Source: Priapulus caudatus (lineage: Eukaryota > Priapulida > Priapulimorpha > Priapulimorphida > Priapulidae). Taken from it: a stretch of 64,000 bases of DNA. Below, piece by piece: positions 58,498-64,000 of this stretch (positions within the stretch are counted from its first letter, which is position 1; the number at the start of each line of letters is the position of its first letter). The notes beneath the pieces are model-generated. The model did not search any database, was not told the DNA's origin, and saw only the letters and a list, made by a program, of their open reading frames with translations. The position numbers were made by a program, and so were the translations under genes. Location of the stretch: NCBI RefSeq assembly GCF_000485595.1, contig NW_014577201.1, positions 306,409 to 370,408 on the forward strand, in the 5' to 3' direction.

Positions 58498-59265
58498 ATG
58501 GAACGGGCACAGAGAAGTTTTTCAGAACAAATCACTATCACCATTAGGTCTGACAATCAGAAACTCCCTGTCGATCTTGATATGTTCTGGAGCTCAATTT
58601 TGAACAAAGTTCGGTTGCAGGAGTATGTCTTCAAGTAGATGCTGCAGAATGTCGAGTCGGACAAGGAGATCTTCTTTGGAAGAGTATATGGGGGTGAATG
58701 CAGGAAATTGTTAGCTGGCACTGAAACACAGATCGCAGAGGTCTCAAGCAACCAAGAAGAAGCCGACGACAGAATTATGTTCCATATTAATGATGGTGTT
58801 GTGAAACACGGGGTTCAATCAGTCTTGGTTGACTCACCTGACACAGATGTCTTTGTCAACCTCATCTTCCACTTCAACAAAATCTGGCAACTACAAAAGC
58901 TGTACGTGAAGCTTGGTAACCGAAAAACAAAGACAACTGTACCAGTCCACCTGTTGGTTGATCAACTGGACAACGGTTTAGTGTCGTGTCTCCCAGCCAT
59001 TCATGCTCTCAGCGGTTGCGACAGTACCAGCAAGGTGGGTCCAAAGCTGTCTGGCCTGAAATCATCCATGGATTTCTCCCTACTGGAAGGGTTTGGTGTA
59101 GAAGAACTGTCACCACAGATAACAAGCAATGCTGAAAAGTTCCTTGTGTCTGGATTAAAGAAGACAGACTGTTCCACTTTCGATGAATATCGATGGGAGC
59201 AGTACCACAACTTCAAGAAAAAACTGGACTTCAACCAGCTTGTGTGCTGTTCATCAACGCTATGA
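58498..59265 (+). pseudogene. Element protein, C-terminal segment with FEN1/XPG-like nuclease domain
   Basis: One frame runs from just after a TAA (58495-58497) to 59265, broken once by a TAG at 58636-58638. In the 208-codon part from 58639, three motifs stand in the order and spacing of flap-endonuclease PIN domains: E-A-D-D (residues 41-44), S-P-D-T-D-V (66-71), and an H-A-L-S-G-C-D-S segment (122-129) that resembles the L-G-C-D-Y turn before the helix-hairpin region of FEN1/XPG. The acidic residues would bind two metal ions and cut DNA. That it acts in transposition is inferred from the flanking TIRs. In its present state it is a pseudogene. Confidence 0.65.
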
Positions 59266-59335
59266 GAACACATAAAGCGAGCATATCTGCAGTGTAAGAT
59301 GTGGTTGCAAGCCCCAACTCCTGCAGTCACCAAAC

Positions 59336-59650
59336 AAGATCCACTCCAGTATGAATATGAAGCAACGGATGTTGGCATAACACCAGTGATACTGCCGGTA
59401 TCGTGCAGGCCCGATGACCTGCCCCTCCACGCAAATGCCCAACATCATGTATGAGTACCAAAACGTACACTTGCAAAAAAGGAACATAAAATGTATGACG
59501 TTTTGTGGCTGTAGTAAAAGCAAAAAGTGTAGAAATCCAAATAAATGTAGTACGTAATATGCTGAAATCGGTTTTTGGCAATTATCTTAAAAACCATTGA
59601 CTTTTGGATATGAAAATGTATTACTGACCCCCCATAATGTGGCCATTGCG
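59336..59650 (-). repeat. Right terminal inverted repeat of the nuclease element
   Basis: Inverse of 55264-55600. The outer tip is CCATAATGTGGCCATTGCG. Confidence 0.85.
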
Positions 59651-62389
59651 TCATAAGTTTTACTCTTCCATCTCTCTCCCTCTCTCTCGTTGTCTCTCTT
59701 TCTCAATCGCTTGTTCTCTTTCCCTTTCTGTCATTCGGTCACTCGATTAATGGCCATGTGTTGCTCGTATTGGTACGCGACTGTAAACGTGTATCGACGT
59801 TAGAACGCCGTTGTGAATCTACGTGCACATGCCGACACAGCCGCCTATATGTAGAACCTTTCGAAAGTAGCATAATTGGCTCGCGAAATTTCCCGAACTC
59901 ATTCCGTCACGCGCACAGCTCTCATCCGCCCAGCTAAAATCATCGCCTACAAATAATCCATAGGCTGGCAGCCGCGAGCCGTGAGGGAGTGAAGATTGGT
60001 TACGTCAATAGCGTTGTCTCGTCTTCCGGCAAGAACACCTCATGAGTGCGATAGGAAATGGAACGCGCGTGCGTAACGTGTCGTAGCGCTGCCGTGCGAA
60101 ATAAACAAAACAAAACAAAACAAAACGAAACAAGCGACTATAGAGACTATAGCGACTATATGAGAGTCGAATTAACGTGACGAATTAATGTGGGCCAATA
60201 TAAAATACTAATGGCGTGTCTGTGTCGTGAAGCGCGGCTGATTATATGCTATAATACTCGAAATTACACGCGCACGACTCGTTCTCATTTCATCATTCCA
60301 ACCCTTCTAATTCCACTCGCTCGTCTAATCTGGTGCTACGCCCCGCATTATTCCTAACGAGATTCAAAATTAATTAGATTTTTTTTTTCCTCGCGAGAAA
60401 ATCTTTATATACGTCTTATCGAAGTGAAGGCAGACTGCACGGCGTCCATTGTGATTATCCGCATGAACGTCGTCGATGAGCCGAGCGTTAACGTTGCACC
60501 ATTAATGTCGTCATTCGCTAATGCCCTCCAAAATAATAACGTTATTCGTTCTAGTAACCGCGACTAACCCCGTATCGCTACCAACTGATAGCAACTTTAA
60601 CGGTTAAGCAGCTATACGAATTAAGCTCGGATGTGTAATTAACAATTGCCGAACATTGGCGGCCTGTTGTCACTCTCACGCGGCGAATTCCTCCACAGCA
60701 ACCTGGCGGACCGCGCCCGCGGTGTCGCCATTTCTCTCTGCTCTCGATGCTGAGAGGTTAATTGTTTGAGTTAATACGCGGAGTGGGGACTTTACCTGGC
60801 GACACAACTCTTCCCCGCTTCCGCCAGGACAGACGCGTGTCGCACAGCACTAGTAGCTACATCAACGCAATGACAAAAGAAAACGACAACCGACAACGAA
60901 AAAAACAACACTTGATGCTATCGTCGACGATAGCTTAACCCACACGACTGGCGACGCTATAACAACCTGACACTCTGGCTGATGGTATCCATACACCACA
61001 TGCTGCGCCCCTCCCACTGGTAACCTGACCACCTAACCAAATACACTCATCCACCCTTTTCCACTGCCAACCTTATCCCCTCCCCTCTCACTGATGACAC
61101 TCAGTGTTTCCCGCACAGTCACCAGCCAACTGGGAACCTGACCGCCTGAATGATGTCACCCTCCTCCTGATGCCGTTATGACCCCCTCCTCCATCAGCGC
61201 CACCCACTCTTTCCACCCGTCTATCGCGCCCCACCCCTCCATTTCGCATGTATTTGATCCATGTCATCGCATTGGTGACTTAGACGCTTCTCGTACTTGT
61301 AGAGCTGGAAGAGAGACAGGTGGCCATCTCAGTGGCTGGCTGGTAAGATGTTGTACACCGCGTCGTAGCTGTCACACATCGCATTGTACAACGTCGCTAA
61401 GTCAGCGTTCTCTCTAGCTAGCCGAGAATTTGTAATCTATAACGTCTTGTAAATCTATACGTCAAACTTTAACCGTAAGTTATAGCTAATTTAATAACTC
61501 ACAATCGGTGTGGTACACTTATTTTCTAAACAAATACTGACCGACTAGTGTCATTTAGTACAATTAATCTGCCGGCTGTTGTATTTCACTGTATGTGCAT
61601 TAGATGTGACATAAAACTCCGATACTGCCACGAGAAAGAGCTCTATTTTGGATGATTAAATTGTTCCAATCAATTAGAAGTTCATCAATTTCTGACTTAT
61701 TTAGGACTTATCTAAAGCTTGGTTATCAACAAGGCTGACTGTAATCGTCACCATGTGATTTTAAATAATTAGTATGATATCGAAATTTAGGGACGGGAAA
61801 ATTGCAAGAATTCAAGATTGATATCAATATGTTCCATAACGACCACGTCGACAACAACAACCACAACAACAGGGTGGCAAAGGCATATATATGAACAATA
61901 AATCACCAGTGTCTAAAATTACATTACATTACTCTGATATTTTATTTGCGTATTAACATCGTATTAGCTACTTCGTTGCTAGTAAGCCTATATCATTTAC
62001 CGTTGTAATATCAATATACTGGCGCATACAGGTCATATATATAGCGGACGTATATTTGATCGGCTAATGGCCGCCGTGCAATTTACCTTCGGCTTTATCC
62101 GGAGTGATATAGTTTACAAGCGCCTGCGGGGAAAATCATTTCCGTTTGTACATGCAGGTATTATAACACCTGTTATACTATATGAACGGTTAGGCGGAAG
62201 GTTTTTCTACTACTGTGGCGAAACGTCACATGCTATTATGGCAGTAGCAGTGTTTTATAAGCAGTTATCTTCGATGAAGGGCTGTGGAGGCTATGCTAAG
62301 ATGGTCGGGACATAACGTGATGTATCAGACGTCTAACTAAACAGTATAGTTGATATAGTAGACGTATAACAAGAACGTTTACTAGTAGG
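59651..62389. other. Unique DNA, no gene recognised
   Basis: A short CT-rich patch at 59660-59705, an (AAAAC)n tract at 60101-60132, and a CAC-rich stretch at 60960-61220. The open frames are short and featureless (for example 61178-61417 and 62067-62315). Nothing in it matches other blocks of the window. It may hold upstream regulatory DNA of a neighbouring gene, but no specific site can be supported. Confidence 0.45.
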
Positions 62390-62539
62390 TAAAGCCCGAC
62401 GCACACGTGGTAATTTTACTCAAGTAACATGATGCACGCGTCAAAATACTCATGTGTGCGGCGGATTTTCGCTGAGTATTTTGCGCATGCATGCATCATT
62501 TTACTTGAGTAAAATTACTCACGTGTGCGCCGGGCTTTA
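62390..62539. mobile_element. 150-bp palindromic MITE
   Basis: TAAAGCCCGACGCACACGTG at the left faces TAAAGCCCGGCGCACACGTG read from the right. Pairing continues over about 70 bp (AATTTTACTCAAGTAA.ATGATGCA, CAAAATACTC). The TA at both ends would fit a TA target duplication, as in Tc1/mariner-type MITEs. It has no coding capacity. Confidence 0.8.
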
Positions 62540-64000
62540 TACACCAAAATTCACAAGCGCACTTGCGGTATTACGTATACGAAACTAGCGAACGTTCGAA
62601 TGAACGTTAAAATGTAATCTAAACAGGTCCAACTGACTTATTACAGATAACCTCATATTCACTTACATTATTACGTGCGACGTTACGAGTAACATTTTAC
62701 TAGGGTTTAAGGATTAATTAACCATAAACCAAATGTATATAGAACGTACTACTAACATGGAGCTCGATGTTTGTTTCTAATGAGCGATGAAAACATCTGA
62801 TAGGACTATTCTGGGAGGCATTTAAAATAGGAATCGAAAAATATAACAAACGGCTCACTCTGACAACATTATAAGGTAAATATTTAATTTCGCTCGAACG
62901 GAGGTGGTGAGGCCACACCGACTTACATACATCAATCTTGACTAAAACCGACGTTATATATAGAGTTTAATCATATATGAATCAACAGACATTCCAACTA
63001 GTATACACATAAATGGGGCGGTACAACACTGATGTTCGCATAAATACTCGGAATATAATATATGGTGGTTATTTTAAGCGAATGCTTTTGAGCTCCGTTA
63101 CATTCTCTACCTGGACAACACATAAATATGAGCGCTAGACCAGCTAAGGTCGTGCAAATTCGCCATCTTCACCATGCCATCGTCAAACCGTTCTTCGTCG
63201 AAACTAAATAATTAACATACGCGAATGAATATGAGCCAAGCCTCCAAATTTGCTTCCACACAACTTGCATTACACAACAAGCATTTAAAATATAACCGTC
63301 GATCCGTCATATATGCACGCTGCATGTGGAAAATATATATTAATCGTGGCTGCCAAGAAAGGCTCTGGGTATACCACTTACAAATATATAGCCTGCCCAC
63401 CTGCGTGCGTAGATGCACGTAAATTACGACATAAAATTCCATAGGCAATAACGATAAGCTACTGCTCAACGTTACACTCCGCAAGCTAATACGCGTAACC
63501 GTAAAGGTGCGCTGACAACATTCTAGCGAAACCCCTTTTAATCAATTCTACGTATTATTACGCGACTTTAACGCATTATGTTAACCTTTTCGCATTTGTC
63601 GATACGAAAAAAACTGTTTCCGTTGTTCGCTGTATGAGTATAGCGAGTGCAAACAATACCGACAAACGCCGTCGCTTTACTGATCCTAATATTTTCGTCC
63701 ACGAAGAAAATCTTTCAGTGTAATATGAGCCATCTCCTATATACAACAGTGAGCGAAGTCCTTGGATCACTACCCGCAGATTTTTCTTCAGCAAATCTTA
63801 ACAGCTTTCGCTTCGTGGAACCCCCGAATCAACATTTGGTCTGATTCATATATATCTATATATCTATGTATTGTCTAGACGTGGGGGTTAAGCGCTTCGG
63901 CACTATTATTATAATTGGGAAAAGTGATGTCACGATTTTAGTAAAATATACTCAAATAATAATATAAGTACTATCTCTCATGTAACGATGCTTAGATACT
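62540..64000. other. Unique DNA to the window end, no gene recognised
   Basis: Short open frames only, all under 95 codons and without recognisable motifs. A TATATA-rich patch is at 63849-63870. Confidence 0.45.

Larger units (their letters stand above)
55264..59650 (+). mobile_element. TIR DNA element with nuclease-domain pseudogene, Academ-like candidate
   Basis: Terminal inverted repeats of 315-337 bp (left 55264-55600, right 59336-59650) share CGCAATGGCCACATTATGG at the tips and stay alignable to GGATCT at the inner ends, with about 10 percent differences. Between them, on the + strand, are segments of one large protein, in order 55635-56291, 57606-58469 and 58498-59265, interrupted by a minisatellite/CT-rich stretch, a frameshift and two stops. 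The coding region stops about 70 bp before the right TIR. A TIR element encoding an XPG/FEN-like nuclease suggests the Academ superfamily, but this is an inference. No clear target-site duplication was found. Confidence 0.7.

Overview
This window is nuclear DNA from an animal. The supporting signs are GT-AG introns, a Ty3/Gypsy LTR retrotransposon, two kinds of LINE, many TIR/foldback elements, long microsatellites and interstitial TTAGGG tracts. The repeat style suggests a marine invertebrate, but the species cannot be fixed from the sequence. There is no bacterial gene organisation, rRNA, intact tRNA or CRISPR.

One host gene can be supported. It lies on the + strand and is scattered between about 11.7 and 32.7 kb. 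Four exons (11714-11842, 12020-12086, 25316-25492, 32611-32726) have AG/GT borders and join in one open frame that ends in a basic-then-acidic tail and TAA. Its function is not recognised. Its introns hold almost everything else in that interval: a 3.9-kb foldback element, a 5'-truncated L1/Tx1-like LINE with a 16-bp target-site duplication, a Ty3/Gypsy element nested in that LINE with its own 5-bp duplication, a tandem array of Helitron-like non-autonomous elements carrying tRNA-like segments, and two TIR elements carrying telomeric hexamers.

Layout. 0.03-4.8 kb: a large diverged inverted repeat with microsatellites at the inner arm ends. 1.6-3.6 and 4.98-7.0 kb: two direct copies of a 2-kb block (a third partial copy at 46.6-47.7 kb), each with a 350-bp palindrome. 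7.29-7.63 kb: hAT-like MITE. 7.97-9.73 kb: CR1/L2-like LINE fragment (- strand). 9.8-10.9 kb: AT-rich tandem duplication. 11.7-32.7 kb: the host gene and its element-filled introns. 29.8-55.1 kb: a mosaic of duplicated blocks in the order A, B, C, A', D, C', B'. A/A' and C/C' differ by many one-base indels. B (34166-39113) and B' (50190-55137) keep a constant offset of 16024 over 4948 bp with no difference noticed, which suggests either a very recent duplication or assembly re-use of one consensus. 55.26-59.65 kb: a decayed TIR element (TIRs about 315-337 bp) with broken coding segments that include an apparent FEN1/XPG-like (PIN-fold) nuclease domain. This is the most interesting system here and may be Academ-like. 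59.65-64 kb: mostly unique DNA with one 150-bp MITE and no recognisable gene.

The many single-base indels between copies look like long-read error. Frameshifts in the elements should therefore not automatically be read as biological decay.
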